Below are positions 10,965-22,490 of a DNA stretch of 64,000 nt, piece after piece. The translations under genes and the position numbers were made by a program. The DNA comes from Zhengitettix transpicula. Its lineage: Eukaryota > Arthropoda > Insecta > Orthoptera > Tetrigidae. The first letter of the stretch is position 1. The number at the start of each line of letters is the position of its first letter. The notes beneath the pieces were generated by a model. That model was not told the DNA's origin, did no database searches, and saw only the letters and a program-made list of their open reading frames with translations. Location of the stretch: assembly GCA_037074705.1 (NCBI GenBank), contig CM073591.1, positions 183,483,432 through 183,547,431 on the forward strand, given 5' to 3'.

Positions 10965-12841
10965 AAGTATCGTTTTTTTTAATTTTGGCTAAAACTGTAT
11001 GTATACAAGTGACTTTGCAAACTTTGCTTACGGAATCAAAGAACAAAATTTGCGTAACCGGCAAGATCAAGACACTACACTTCAGTTTTGTTCCAATTGT
11101 TTGGTAGGATTTTCAAGGGTTCGTATACAAATGTGGACGATTCAGATCTATAACTGGGTATCCTTCCTCTCAAATTTTCTAAAGACTGTTTCAATTCACA
11201 AATGAGATTAAGTTTTCCTGATAAGGACATCTTCTTTCATAACAACGCATTAAGTAAGTAACTTTAATAGATTTTTTACTATTTGGCTAGTTTCCTTCAA
11301 TAAACAAAAATTAGTAACATTCTTTAGTTTCGGAGGAAGGCTGATTTGTTTCTCTGATTTTAATCGTACTTTAGTTAACGACAGTTTCCGAAAACGGCTA
11401 GTCTAATACGTAAAATATTTGACACTTTGAACTATATGAAAGATTTTTGCGACGAAAGCCATATAATGGCATTTAAAACTCATAAGACAATTGTCATATC
11501 ATGAAAATTGAGTTATTAAATACATTTCATGTAAACGTAAATGACAAATATCTATCAAATTGGTCTTGGGATCAGAAAGACTAAATTATATTTTGTTTTA
11601 GCATAAACGGACATATTTTGTCATCCACAGAAACGAAGCTAAAGTAACGAACTTTTTTCCTACCTTCCGAAAGCAGTTTCACTACACTCAACGCTTGTCT
11701 TTATTCATTCCAGACTCAACCGATATTGGAGAAGTAAACAGGTTTCCAGACCAAGTTATGTCATCTCCCGAGACCTGAAAGTCTCCAGCACGAAAGGCGG
11801 ACTCTCGAACTCACTGTTTAACGAATTTTCTGAGCGACGGTTATACTCAACGAACATTGCTCTCAGTATTCCGTTACTTAGAAATGAATTAATAATGGTA
11901 TTCCGTTAAGTTCAAGATTGTTTCTGCACAGTTAATAAAAAACGAACTATTTATTGTTGCCAAACATCACTCAATTGCCTAGTTTCTAGAAACACCGCAG
12001 GTTGTGAGAATTAATCTCTTTCCATACTTTTATCGTACTACACCGAAAGTTGATCTTTCCAATTTACGGTTACTTCTGAACAATAATATTTCATGATTCT
12101 AATGTAAGTCGATTATAATTTCTCCTATCCTTATCGGTCGTTTTTTATTTCCACGTGTATACAATAGTATTTTGTTTATTGTAAGAGTATTAAATGTTTT
12201 GCAATAATGGCTTGAAAAAAATTAATTATAGAACAAATAGGAATCAAGAATGACGGATAGCATTTTCTGATTCATCCGACCATGTTAACAAAATTAAATG
12301 ATCTTTGAACACCACGTTTTAGGACAGACTCGTTGTCGGTCAATTTAACACAAAATATGGAGCCTGTTTCGTTGTTGTTTTTTTTGGTCTCAAAGCGATG
12401 TTCTATATCAGAATTGTTTTCATCATCCAAAATTGAAAACCACTTCAACTTTTTATTTTTTTCCTTCTATTTAGGAATAAATTATTAGCTTTGATAATTA
12501 CATTTTATGAAAAAAAAATTGTGAGATTGGGACCAAATATAATGAATGACGTTTAAAATACTTTCGGACTGTGTTGCACCTCATAACTCATAGAAAGAAT
12601 CCAAACCTGCTGGAAGTGATATTTGATGATAAGTTCTTGATTAGGGAATTATTTGCTACCATGTTGTCAAAGAATGGATAGACGAAGTGAAAGTTTCTGC
12701 CTTTTGTAACTGTGAACGCGTATTGACATATCGAGATTTAAATGATTTGTAGCTTAGTTTTGGGTCTAACAATTGTTAACGTTGTAATTAACCGATTATA
12801 ATTATTGAAAGTCAATTTTCTTACGAGCGCTGAACTTATCA

Positions 12842-13200
12842 CTATCGGTCTATAATAATATCTAGAAGGCTGCTAATAGGCAACGTACTCAAAATGTCAC
12901 CAATAAGTATGGAAATATCCGTGGCCTTGGGTGTTAGAACATGCATTAGCAGCAATGCTTTCAGGTGATTTCCGTAGCGACGTGAGTCTGCATTTGTGAC
13001 GGCTTTGTTGCTAATGGAACTGCCTCCTGCAGCATCACTAATGGCGTGCGTGCTGAGTGTCTGTTCCCCGCCCAAATGGAACTTCACAGGCTTTATTCGT
13101 GTCAAAGGCACCTGCCTCTCCGATTGAGGGACATCCACATCGCTTTGCACCTGTTCCGCACCTTCCCTTGTCCTGGAAAACCGTCCACAAGCTCGTAATC
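12842..13200 (-). other. Unrecognised 118-122 codon open frame
   Basis: The minus frame stays open from about 13200 to the stop at 12842. It is more GC-rich than its surroundings and begins after a pyrimidine-rich stretch ending in AG. It reads in part VKFHLGGEQTLSTHAISDA. I do not recognise a family. It could be an exon, a transposon fragment or chance. Confidence 0.25.
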
Positions 13201-13829
13201 CTCATGCTGATAGGATTCTCTTACATTCACCGATAATTGATATACTTGTTGAAAACTTCTGCCTTGTCCATTCTGACTTTGCTAATTTTTACGTATTTTA
13301 AAATCAACGATCTGCATAGCATTTCCTTGATCAATTTTTAAATTGTTTTCATAATTGTCCTGACGGTTAGTCGAGAACCGGAAATGTACCATCTGAATAT
13401 GTTCAGTTTTCTTTAATCACAGAATATGAAAAATCGTCCATACTGAACCAGATTTTTTTCTACACGTGTATAGGCACGCTTGTTCTAAACTTATGTCATC
13501 AACAATGCTAATAATGATGCATCCTGACAAGAGAATGAGTCATTTAATGGAGCACGCCATATGACGGCGATGGTAATGGTAATGCAGGTGGTTCGTTGGA
13601 GGGAGGAATTGGCATGAAAATCAAGATAGTTAGGGAAATTTAACATGGTAAATATTGCGATATAGTGATTATTGCGTAGAAGGAAATATGATTCGACTAA
13701 AAAAAGAAGAATTATTATTATTTTTATCTGTCGTGACGTATTCTATTATTCATTGATTTCCATAACATTGCAAGGAATTAATTGAAGTAAGCCAACGAAT
13801 CGTAACATCTCTCCATCAACAAAGAAAGC

Positions 13830-13830
<1 letters not shown>
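13201..13830. other. Non-coding stretch
   Basis: Nothing recognised. Confidence 0.5.

Positions 13831-13831
<1 letters not shown>

Positions 13832-13876
<45 letters not shown>
13832..13876 (+). repeat. (AT)n microsatellite
   Basis: About 45 bases of alternating A and T. Confidence 0.97.
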
Positions 13877-13878
<2 letters not shown>

Positions 13879-13929
13879 GACTTCAGCAGTCTTTAGATTA
13901 ATTATGACTCCAATAATGCTCCAAACTCA

Positions 13930-14095
13930 AAGATTGAAGTCTTTCCCGGTGTAATTGTTCGATAAACAGTTCTCGGTGTTCACACGGGAATAATATATTT
14001 AAACGCGACGTTTCGACGCCTAATAGCTCTATCGTCATCTTCTAGGCGATTATCCCCGTGTGAAAACCAAGAACTGTTTATCGAATGCTCCAAAC
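13930..14095 (-). repeat. Palindromic hammerhead-like repeat ('aacagttctcgg' family)
   Basis: Arms 13957-13996 and 14047-14087 pair as an inverted repeat (CACACGGG.ATAAT against ATTAT.CCCGTGTG). On the minus strand the middle reads AAGATGA, then GACG-AUAG...CUAU..CGUC, which can form a hairpin, then GAAACGTCG. Copies lie at 27428-27592 and 35493-35592. The layout (outer stem, GAUGA-like block, hairpin, GAAAC) resembles a degenerate type I hammerhead of Penelope-like elements. Pairing is seen; activity and family are inferred. Confidence 0.5.
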
Positions 14096-14540
14096 TCCTC
14101 GTATAATAGCCCTTTTTACAATTCAAATACCTAATTGTCGGATTTATCGCCTGTTTCAAATGGCTCATTTTTATATCTGTTCAAATCCACATTAGAAAAA
14201 TTTCAGTTAATTCCCGGATTTTTATCAACAGTAATTTTCTTTTCCAGTCTATTTTTTTTTTCCAGTGCCCTGAGTTTTGAGAAGTAATTGGCGTACCAAA
14301 ATTTAACGGAATGATTTATTAACATCATTGGATATACTTATCGACTTGGAGAATTTTACAAACATTACAGATGCCTTGAAATCACGGAAGCCGACAAGTT
14401 TACAGTCTTGAACTTTTTGTCGTAACGTGAACTCAGAAAATGTCAGATTGTCGTGCGTTTCCTCTTTCCTGTGTCCAAGTCACAAAAACGAATAGTAATT
14501 AATGAAGGAGCACGATACACATAAAAATGGTAAACGTTGA
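14096..14540. other. Non-coding stretch
   Basis: Nothing recognised. Confidence 0.5.
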
Positions 14541-14636
14541 AATTTGTGGCCGGCGAGTCGCAATATTTGACAGACGCTGTCCCTGGCGGCAGCCGTGAAA
14601 GGCCTGTGTTCTTGACACCTCTCTGCGGGCAGGACC

Positions 14637-14650
14637 GTCGCCATGGCAAC
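14637..14650 (+). promoter_or_regulatory. X-box motif 1 (RFX site)
   Basis: GTCGCCATGGCAAC fits the GTNRCC-N2-RGYAAC type consensus except for one half-site position. It is almost palindromic, as expected for RFX dimers. Confidence 0.55.
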
Positions 14651-14654
14651 TGCG

Positions 14655-14668
14655 GTCGCCCTGGCAAC
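14655..14668 (+). promoter_or_regulatory. X-box motif 2 (RFX site)
   Basis: GTCGCCCTGGCAAC is a second copy of the same motif, differing at one base from motif 1 and in the same orientation. Confidence 0.5.
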
Positions 14669-14725
14669 CAGATGGCCTCTCGCGGGACAATTACCGGAGC
14701 AATCAATCGCTGTTCTACGACGTTC

Positions 14726-15350
14726 CAATATCTGCTTGTCCAAATGACGTTACAGCGCAATGGTCTCCTTTCGTCGTATATTGTTAATTTCTGGTTCGGT
14801 TTTATCAGAAACTGATCAAAGTGCCATTCTACAGCGGATATTGTTTTTTAATTGCTTATTAGGTCCTTTCGAGTGTGCGTATGTCGGTCGTAATAGCCAA
14901 CAATGTGAGATTTTCATGGTTTTTGTTCGTTTTAAACTCTTTCCGTCGATGGATTAGTAATGTCAACGAAACTCCGAATGAGTTTTAACATTCGTTTCGT
15001 TCCTATAATTGTTTTAAACATATTGCTTCTGTATATTTCCGGCATTGTGGCTTTAATGTTTTGAAATTACAATGTATATGTTTGTTATCTTATAGACCTA
15101 AAAGTATACATTTTCAGGACTGCTTCTTGTAATCATGTTTAGATGTAAATATTACTCGAGCGTTTTTCGACCATTGTGTTGTCATTTTAAATTATTATTA
15201 ACCATACACATTTTTTTTGCATACTACAAAGTAGCTTCCAAGTCTTTTGACGAATGATGACTACTGTACAAATCAAAAAAGGTCACGCAATTGCAAGACT
15301 AATAAAAGAGCACTACTGACAAGTAAATTGAATCTAGAATTGCGAAAGAA
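14726..15350. other. Non-coding stretch
   Basis: AT-rich; nothing recognised. Confidence 0.5.
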
Positions 15351-15352
15351 TG

Positions 15353-15480
15353 AATAAGAAAGATAGCCAATACAGACAAAAAAGGTAATATAAATACCAC
15401 CTTTCGTCAAGTGCTAAGAGACTAGAGAAACACAACTGCACTGATCAGTTGACAACACTCAAAAGCGTTTGATTATTTAT
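15353..15480 (-). repeat. Family A repeat fragment ('gccaaatacagacaaaag')
   Basis: It shares the order 'agatagccaatacagac', 'atataaataccac', 'acaactgc', 'cagttgacaa.actcaaaag' with copies at 19995-20110 and 26750-26905. The central hairpin and GAAAC region is degraded or deleted here. Confidence 0.6.
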
Positions 15481-15534
15481 TATTTTGAATCAGACGTAAA
15501 CCTGGTCAACTGCTACATGTGGAGTAGGACTTTA

Positions 15535-15850
15535 TATCGATCACAAACATGGACGTTAAGACAAAGGGAGACGAAACACCAGGAAAGTTTTTTAAATGTG
15601 ATGTTGGGCGAGAATAGAAAAAATAAAAGTGCACAGATATGGTAAAAAAAGTTTCTAAGGATGACGTTATTATTTTTAAGAGAAAGACAAACTGGATCGG
15701 ACACATCCTAAGACGAATTTTTTTACTGCACGAAACATCGAATGACACTTGGATGGAGTTCCAGGTCGTGGAAGATGAAGAAAACTGCTTCTAGATGACT
15801 CGAAGGAAGAAATATGTTGGGCGGTGAAGGAAGACAGGGCAAGGTGAAGA
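15535..15850 (+). mobile_element. RTE-like LINE, 3' end of the ORF
   Basis: The plus strand encodes FKRKTNWIGHILRR..LLHET, followed by a remnant of the RGRRR..LLDD and WAVKEDRARWRRKF segments. These are characteristic of the extreme C-terminus of RTE-type LINE polyproteins in arthropods. Two frames are needed, so it is frameshifted. Only the 3' end remains, as expected for a heavily 5'-truncated insertion. Confidence 0.75.
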
Positions 15851-17478
15851 AGGAAATTTTCAGATTTCAGATCAGTAGGTAGAACACGTAATAATATATC
15901 GAGAATGACGTTTCATACTCGCCTTATTGCAGTCTGATAGTTTTTATGGCATTCCCACATTGATTGAACTCTAAACATCGTTATTCCATCAATTCGTTTT
16001 TCCTGAATAACCGGTCGCATCCTTTGCAAATCTAATCGGGGTATAAAATGCTCCTTTGCGCGCTTGCAAACTCATTTTTTTAAGAATTATAATGGCTTGT
16101 AAAAAATTGAAATAGGAAATGACACACTAACTTCTAATATGATAAGCGTCAGTAAATTTAGTGATTTTAATTAATCTCTGTTACTAATTCTTCTTTCTAC
16201 CTCATACTACCTACAGCTTCTGACTCGGACGATACCATGCTTTTCTTTTAATTTGTGGGAATATGCATTAACTTTTCCACACCATTGATATAAAATAATA
16301 ATAAAAAATTATAATCGTCTGTAATTTTTCCTGGAATTAGTCTTCAAATACATGGGTAATTATCTGAAAAATTGTTGGTACTAATTCGGCTGATTATTTT
16401 AAAAACCAAATTGGACCCCAGCTTTTAAAGAATGTCAGATGTGATAAAAAAATTGTAAAAGAAATGTAATTAATTGTGCATTGCATTTCAACTACGGTAC
16501 TAGAGACAAATATAAAATTGTACTCTATTAACATTTATCTTTCTGATATTTGTTGTTGTACACTTGGTTGTTATTATTTTAAATTTGTATTTTAAATACC
16601 TTTTTTTTATTCAAGTGAGGAATATAGTTGAAACTTTTATATAAAGGTTTCTTTTCTATAATCATTTTGTATTGAAATAGTGGAGAAAAATATCTATTTT
16701 TCTTAAAATGTCTCACATGAATCCTAATTAGAGTCATTTATCTAAAAATTTAAAAAATGATACCAGAAATATTTGAAACTATGAGATTTTATGTAGGAAG
16801 AATTTTCGATATAGGACTATCAATTGTAGTCCATTTGTAAATCATTTCCACGAGTTGAAATAATCATATTGATTTGTATGGTTTTTCCGATTTTCGTCTG
16901 TGCTATACACCGCTGCACTTTTACCATCAAACGGAATAGAGTTCCTTGCTCATCCTAGGGTAAAGATTTTTATTACGTCTCAAACTTTGTTCTGTTATGC
17001 CGCGTGCCTTCCACCCTCAGTATATATATATATAGATATATATATTTATATATATATATTCAACAACCATTTTTCATATTTAACATTTCGTAGAATGTAA
17101 AAAAAAACAATATTCTTTCTTATAATTCTTTTCGGCACAAGACTCGTCGGTTTCTTTGGATTTAGGACGTGGTTTTCTGGATATGTACTTGTACAACCTT
17201 CGACTTTTTCGTATTAAAAATTACGAAAATGAATAGACAATTAGGTTTGATTTTGTTACCATCCTTTATTTATAGCTAAAAATAGATCTTTATTGAATAA
17301 ATACAGAGGTAAAAAATTATTAAAAGGCGAATGTGTCAGGTTTCACAAGACCCGTGGTAAAATCCGAACTACACAGAAAAGAGTTATGGATCGGTGTTAA
17401 GTGATTCACTCTATTATCCTATAATACGTTGAATAACCAGTATTTCGAGGTTGATGTGAACGTAATGCGCGAAGCCTT
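15851..17478. other. Non-coding stretch
   Basis: No gene was recognised. An interrupted (TA)n tract lies at 17021-17060, and the remainder is AT-rich. Confidence 0.5.
17021..17060 (+). repeat. Interrupted (TA)n microsatellite
   Basis: Alternating TA with GA and TTTA interruptions. Confidence 0.9.
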
Positions 17479-17710
17479 GGATGTGTTGTAGATTGCAGGT
17501 GATGTATTTGCCGCTGGGGACGAAGTGGCCCTCATTGTCGGCACAGGGGCCCTTGCAGCTCGAGGATCACTTTCCCCTCGCCGCAATGGCGGATGCTGGA
17601 GACAAAACGCTTTTCATGTGCGCCGCCTTCACGGCTAGCTCGACGCATCGCACCTGTGCTCATAGCTTTTTAGAGCTTCCGACATTCTCTCGCGCCAAAC
17701 ATTCCGTTTA
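17470..17710 (-). other. GC-rich segment, possible cysteine-rich exon
   Basis: The minus frame over about 17460-17565 reads SCKGPCADNEGHFVPSGKYI, then TC. It is cysteine-rich and more like real protein than its neighbours. It has no start, and a stop lies just upstream, so a splice acceptor within the first few codons would be required. The plus strand also has an open frame (17481-17711) without motifs. I cannot name a family. Confidence 0.25.
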
Positions 17711-18850
17711 AAAGCACCGAGACCTAATACAAGTACGCTGCTGGTGTTGACTGTCGTAGTTTAAACCACGACAAGGATTCCCGACGCCATGTGCCTGTGT
17801 TTCAGACCTCACGGGATAAATGAACGGAAGTAGTTCGTACGACGAGACGGAATTACGGTTCTCTATCAAATGGAATTGGTGAAAAATAAAATTCCCTATT
17901 TTCTGTTCTCTTACTCAGGAACACGTCTGATAAATCCCAGTGAACATTATTATTAGTGTGCTCTTACTTTTTGAGAATACCTTTGGGAAGAAGCGTCTAT
18001 TGTTGGAGCATGCAACTTATTTGTTCCCTGATCCTAATTTCCATCTAGGATTCAAAGGACATAACGATCCATAAGACCAAATATCCACCTTTCAAACTGA
18101 CAGAAATGGTTATAATTCAGTTCTTTGTTTGTCTTTTCCCTAATGGCATCGAAGAATGCTAAAACAAATTACTCATCTGCGGAAGATCATGAATGGTGCT
18201 AACTGGAGTTCAAATGTAAAATATATTATCGTACGTTCAGTGATACTTTCCAACTAGGACCACATTTTTCTTCCTTTATTATATCGTTGTTGTGCCGAAT
18301 ACTGTCCTCTTAACTAGTTTTGGCTTCCAGTGTTTGGAAACAGGCCTTTATATATCTCGACTTTGTAGTTTAAATTTCTAGGCAAAGATAGTTCTAGCAC
18401 CATTCGTGTCGTTTCATTCCTCGTCATTAACGCTCGGTTCGACGGTCACTTAGACGAAAGTCACCCCATAATTTTTTTTTAATCGTGCCATGTACTGCCC
18501 CATATATAAATGATTTTTTCACGTATTTATAATCCAGCTTTAACATCGATATCTGCGTTACTTTAAGCCATATAATGTTAACTATTTATAATTATTTATA
18601 TTGTGTTGATGTACTTTCATTTCTTCGCTGATAGTTAAGAGCATCATCTTGTGTCTAGTATCAAACCTAATCGTTCGAAGTCTTTTCGTTGATCTATGCC
18701 ACCATCGCTCATTAAAGTTGACCCTGTACATTTTTTTTCCCTCAGTTATTGAACACTCACAAATTCTTTTCCGTATACTACCGAGATAAAGCATTATTTT
18801 GCGAGCACAATTGGTCGTCGTGTTTGCGCATAAAGGGTGCTATTAATGAT
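17711..18850. other. Non-coding stretch
   Basis: AT-rich; no gene or transposon recognised. The 70-codon minus frame at 18582-18794 has no motif. Confidence 0.5.
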
Positions 18851-19085
18851 TTGTTGTGAATGGCGGGAGGGCCTACCCTACCGCAGACAATCCTCACGCA
18901 GCTCTCTGCACTCGCTCGGGGCGCTCAAATATTGTGATGGAGAAAAGACGCCTCTCTGCTTTACATGATAAAAAGCCCCCCCACATCGGCTGCCAATCAA
19001 GCCAAGGGGTTAACCGCCAGCCATCAGGAGGCGGCTTGGTCAGCAGCTGCTCAGGGGCAGGTGGGACTGTGCACCTTCTCAGATA
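18850..19085. promoter_or_regulatory. GC-rich island, unassigned
   Basis: A compact GC-rich island includes GAATGGCGGGAGG near its start, a CCAAT box in GCCAATCAAG (about 18990) and a CAGCTG E-box. An 81-codon plus frame runs across it but has no motif. Promoter or enhancer is a guess from composition. Confidence 0.3.
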
Positions 19086-19594
19086 TACATTCCAGATCTA
19101 ATTCCTGACAGCTAACTGCAGCGCATTGTTACTTCTCATGGAGTATCAATCCTGAGATACACTAAGCCTACACATTTTGATCTGTTCTTCTTTACATTGG
19201 AATTATTTTTCCACTCAGTACTCACCGTCTTATTATTGTCCTTGTACTTTTACAAATGGTAAACGATAAGGATTTTTAACGCATAAATGCAAGTATATAT
19301 GATTATATATACATGTGTGTGTGTGTTTAGCATATATATAGCCTGTTCTAAAATTTCGCTGTTTATAGACGTTAAATTTTGAAGAAACTAGAATCTTGAG
19401 ACTACATACGTCATTCTCTGTACTACGAGGTTTCCTTTAGGTAGGCTAACACTAGTTAAGATTGTCTAAATACAACTTCAAAATAATTTTGTGGCTAATT
19501 CGTTTTAATATAAAATGTTATGTTATTCATGAGCAAAGATTTTCGAAGTGTATTTGTTGCATAAAAAATTCTCAGGCAGTTTTTTTTTTAACTG
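19086..19594. other. Non-coding stretch
   Basis: AT-rich with short TA/TG runs near 19297-19330. No gene seen. Confidence 0.5.
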
Positions 19595-19660
19595 AAGAAC
19601 TGTGGGCTTGGGCCACGACGTTTCGACATCGATTACTGTCATCATTATAATTATGTGTTT
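19595..19660 (-). repeat. Hammerhead-like core fragment
   Basis: On the minus strand ATGATGAC, then AGTAATCGAT and GTCGAAACGTCG. A GAC/GUC hairpin sits directly before GAAAC, the same arrangement as in the palindromic repeats of this window. It is only a fragment. Confidence 0.4.
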
Positions 19661-19994
19661 GTAAATTTACGTCTTCTCTTCACATGGCCTAGTTCCTACA
19701 AGATGTATTGAAGTCAGGTTATTTGTTGTTGTTTTCACTTTTTTGCAGATTACCTTTCAACATTCTGTGCCAAAAGTAGGTTATTTTTATGCAAGAATAA
19801 TGGCGTCTCTGGAGTATAAATAAAATTTAAAATCTGACGTTTTCTTAGTTGAGCAGTTATGCACTCAAGAAATTTTCACCGTTAAGGAATTTAATTGACA
19901 ATATATAAAATTTTAATGGAATTTAGTTGCCGAGTAGAACTATCGTATATTTATGTCACAATGAGATATGAATTTTACGTGTGATTGAAAATTA
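19661..19994. other. Non-coding stretch
   Basis: Nothing recognised. Confidence 0.5.
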
Positions 19995-20260
19995 ATAATA
20001 AGAAAGATAGCCAAATACAGACCAAAGAAGTGATAATATAAATACCATACATCGTTTCTGGAAGCCTTGTTCCTTTCTTCAGGTGCAGAAAAAACGCAAG
20101 AGCCTACAGAGACAGACAACTGCTCTAGTCGGTAGTTGTGTATCTCTATGCTCTTGCGTTTTTTCTGTACTTGAAGAAAGGAACAAGGCTTCCAGAAACA
20201 TAGTGTGGTATTCATATTATCAATTCTTTCGTCTTCATTTGGTTATTTTCCTTATTTATA
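19995..20260. repeat. Family A inverted pair (near-perfect palindrome)
   Basis: Two copies of family A face each other around 20125. Each arm carries 'GGAACAAGGCTTCCAGAAAC', preceded by CTGAAGA in the left arm (minus, 20076-20082) and TTGAAGA in the right arm (20171-20177). GGAA...UUCC can form a hairpin between that block and GAAAC. The arms also share 'gcaagag' and 'gtgtggta'. Inverted terminal arrangements are typical of Penelope-like elements; that link is inferred. Confidence 0.65.
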
Positions 20261-20475
20261 TCGTATAACGTCAGTGCATTATGATAAAAAGAAATTTATT
20301 TGTATTTTCATCGTTACATTGTTTTAATGATCTTAAATTCTTATGTCTTAATTTGGAGTTGTTTATTTTTATGGGATTCAGCGCTGTGCATTCTTATAAT
20401 TGTGAAGCAAAAACTGACTAATTCTTACTTTTCAGTTCCTTGTTTTGCTTTGTTCACATTAGAATTTGTTCTAAA
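20261..20475. other. Non-coding stretch
   Basis: AT-rich; nothing recognised. Confidence 0.5.
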
Positions 20476-20477
20476 TG

Positions 20478-20700
20478 TAAGAGCCAGCGGATGCCTTGCT
20501 GCTGGTCGCAGCGCTGACCGTTGCCTAACTGCCGTCCGTCTCCGTGGCGACGCCTCTGTCCCCGCGGCTGCCGCTCATTGGCTGCACGGACTCCGTGTCG
20601 CCATTGGTCGTACTAGCCCGCGCCCATTGGCCGAGGTGTCAAGATGGCCGGCAGTGACGCCATAGCCACTGCCGTGGCTTAATTAGATCGTCCAGCTTGT
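20478..20700. promoter_or_regulatory. CpG island with three inverted CCAAT boxes
   Basis: A CpG-rich block contains ATTGG at 20577-20581, 20603-20607 and 20626-20630, spaced 26 and 23 bp, then AAGATGGCCGGC (20641-20652) resembling a YY1 site. Regularly spaced NF-Y sites in a CpG island are typical of housekeeping promoters. An open frame crosses it (20300-20665) but changes character sharply at the island, so I do not call it a gene. No downstream exon was identified. Confidence 0.5.
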
Positions 20701-22395
20701 GGGTTATATAATACACTTTCTCGATTCCTGCAGTAATCTCTTCAAATCCTGTCTACAGAAATGGAAACAGGATTTTAAAATTTTGCCGGTTCTTTTCGTA
20801 CACGAATGTATTTATAACAATGACGGTTTGAGTGCGGTTAATTGTATTCACTTCTGGATAATTGAATTTGGCTACGTACGAGATTAAAAGCGTCTGATTA
20901 AAGGGGAAACGTATTAATTACTTACATCCAAGCGCACTCCTAAAATTGCCTTAAAATCGTGTGCTAGAATAATGGGTGTTACTGTAAGCTTTTCAGATTC
21001 CACTTTCGCAATTATCATTTCACTTACGACCACTCCCGTCGTAGTTTCTCCTTCGTCCACTTCGGCATCTATTTTCTCTTTGTCTGTCTCGGCGTGTCTC
21101 CAGAAGCGTTCGTTTTAGTATTTATATCGTAAAGTTGACAGCGGAATTCGCTTACGCCGTACGTCTACGCATAGCGGCGACTACAGCGTCTCTTTGATGA
21201 AGCAGATAAATTGCACTTGGGATTGAATACCTTGTCGGCTGCCTTTCATCTGAGACGAGATGAGAGTTCTGTGCCAGTGGCTGTAGTAAATTGCACGTAG
21301 GGGGCAGCGGATTGGGGTAGGTTTGCTGCGCGAATGACGCTTATCGATCTGTAGAGGAGCTCCGTCAGCCATTTTTCTGTTCCACCTCCTTTTATCAAAC
21401 TTGAATACTAAATGGCCTTTATGTTTCGGCGTCTTTAAAGTTAATTAAAAATTGTGTATAATGAACAAAAAAAAAGAGAAATGTGATTTTAGTTTGCTGT
21501 ATATATTCAATAGTTCAATAAACTCCTAAGACTTGGGCAAATCAAAAGTTTCATTTTAATCTCGACGTGCTGCAAACAAAGACAACTGAAACAAATTCTT
21601 ATCTGATAAGCGGTTAATAATACCAAATGATGGTGTTGGTGAGAAAGTGGCGTTTATTTTACTGTTCTCAATTGAGTAATTAATCTGCATGTTAGGTGAC
21701 CTCACTCTATCGACCTGATAGAAGAGGGTATTTTATATAAATGGATCACAATGAGTAGCAAAAAGATATGGGTCTGAAACTTATCTAAAATGTGACACCA
21801 GTGTGACCTTTTTCAGTTCATATTCGAACCTATTGACCAAGAAATGGTACCCTGCTTCGCCTAGAGCATCCTAGATTATGACCACATACCGTGAGCTCAT
21901 TAAATCCATAAGAATTATTCGCATTCAAACTATACAAAATGATGGTTTTCATCTTTCCCTCTGTTGAAACTTTTATTAAAAAAACAGTAAAAGCTGTTCA
22001 AATAATGGGTAAAAAGTAGTCACTGTAACAGTTATTAGAGTGACGTTAAGGAAGTCAGTTAAAGTTCTTCATCCGTTCCTAATTATTACAATTAATGAAT
22101 TTTCATTTTTTGTATACTTTATGATTATGTTGCCTATCAGAAATCACGCAATAGAAAATATCAATAATTAACTTTTTGAAAGGTGTAGCTATGTAGATGG
22201 CCTTATGAACGTATATATGTCCAGTCTCGGGTTTAATGTCACGATTGATAATTTTGTTCGTCAATATCACGTCAAAAGCGTGTTTTGTAAATTCCACAAA
22301 AGGGCATTATCGAATTTTATGTGAATTCAGCCCGATTGAAGGGTACGAACCGTAATTTTTTATAACTAACCACGTATTTGTGACAGTTTAACAGC
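20701..22395. other. Non-coding stretch
   Basis: No gene was recognised. The part 21000-21370 is of intermediate GC content with a 63-codon minus frame lacking motifs. Confidence 0.5.
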
Positions 22396-22399
22396 TATT

Positions 22400-22490
22400 A
22401 CGTACAGACTGTTTAAGGAGAATCAGCAATAATTCATTAATTATGACGTACAGTCTGTTTAAGGACAATCAGTGCATTATTAAAAGTTTG
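22400..22490 (+). repeat. Tandem duplication, 46-bp period
   Basis: ACGTACAGACTGTTTAAGGA at 22400 recurs at 22446 with one early substitution and divergence towards the 3' end. Two units are visible. Confidence 0.8.

Larger units (their letters stand above)
9961..12840. other. Non-coding stretch
   Basis: AT-rich without recognised genes. It contains an (AT)n tract, a 22-bp tandem duplication and a short block (10841-10880) shared with 26912-26952, each listed separately. Short frames, for example 10999-11205, have no motifs. Confidence 0.5.
14545..14725. promoter_or_regulatory. GC-rich island with twin RFX X-boxes
   Basis: A short CpG-rich island in AT-rich DNA contains two near-consensus X-box motifs 18 bp apart. 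X-boxes bound by RFX factors mark promoters of ciliary genes in animals. I found no convincing coding exon on either side, so the target gene is unknown. The several overlapping open frames here (62-105 codons on both strands) look like by-products of base composition. Confidence 0.45.

Noticed and set aside
14443..14815. Overlapping frames of 62-105 codons on both strands
   Set aside because: All arise from the short GC-rich island with X-boxes; none shows a family motif.
20300..20665. 121-codon frame as a gene
   Set aside because: The first half is AT-rich non-coding and the second half is the CpG island; composition and residue use change abruptly at the border.
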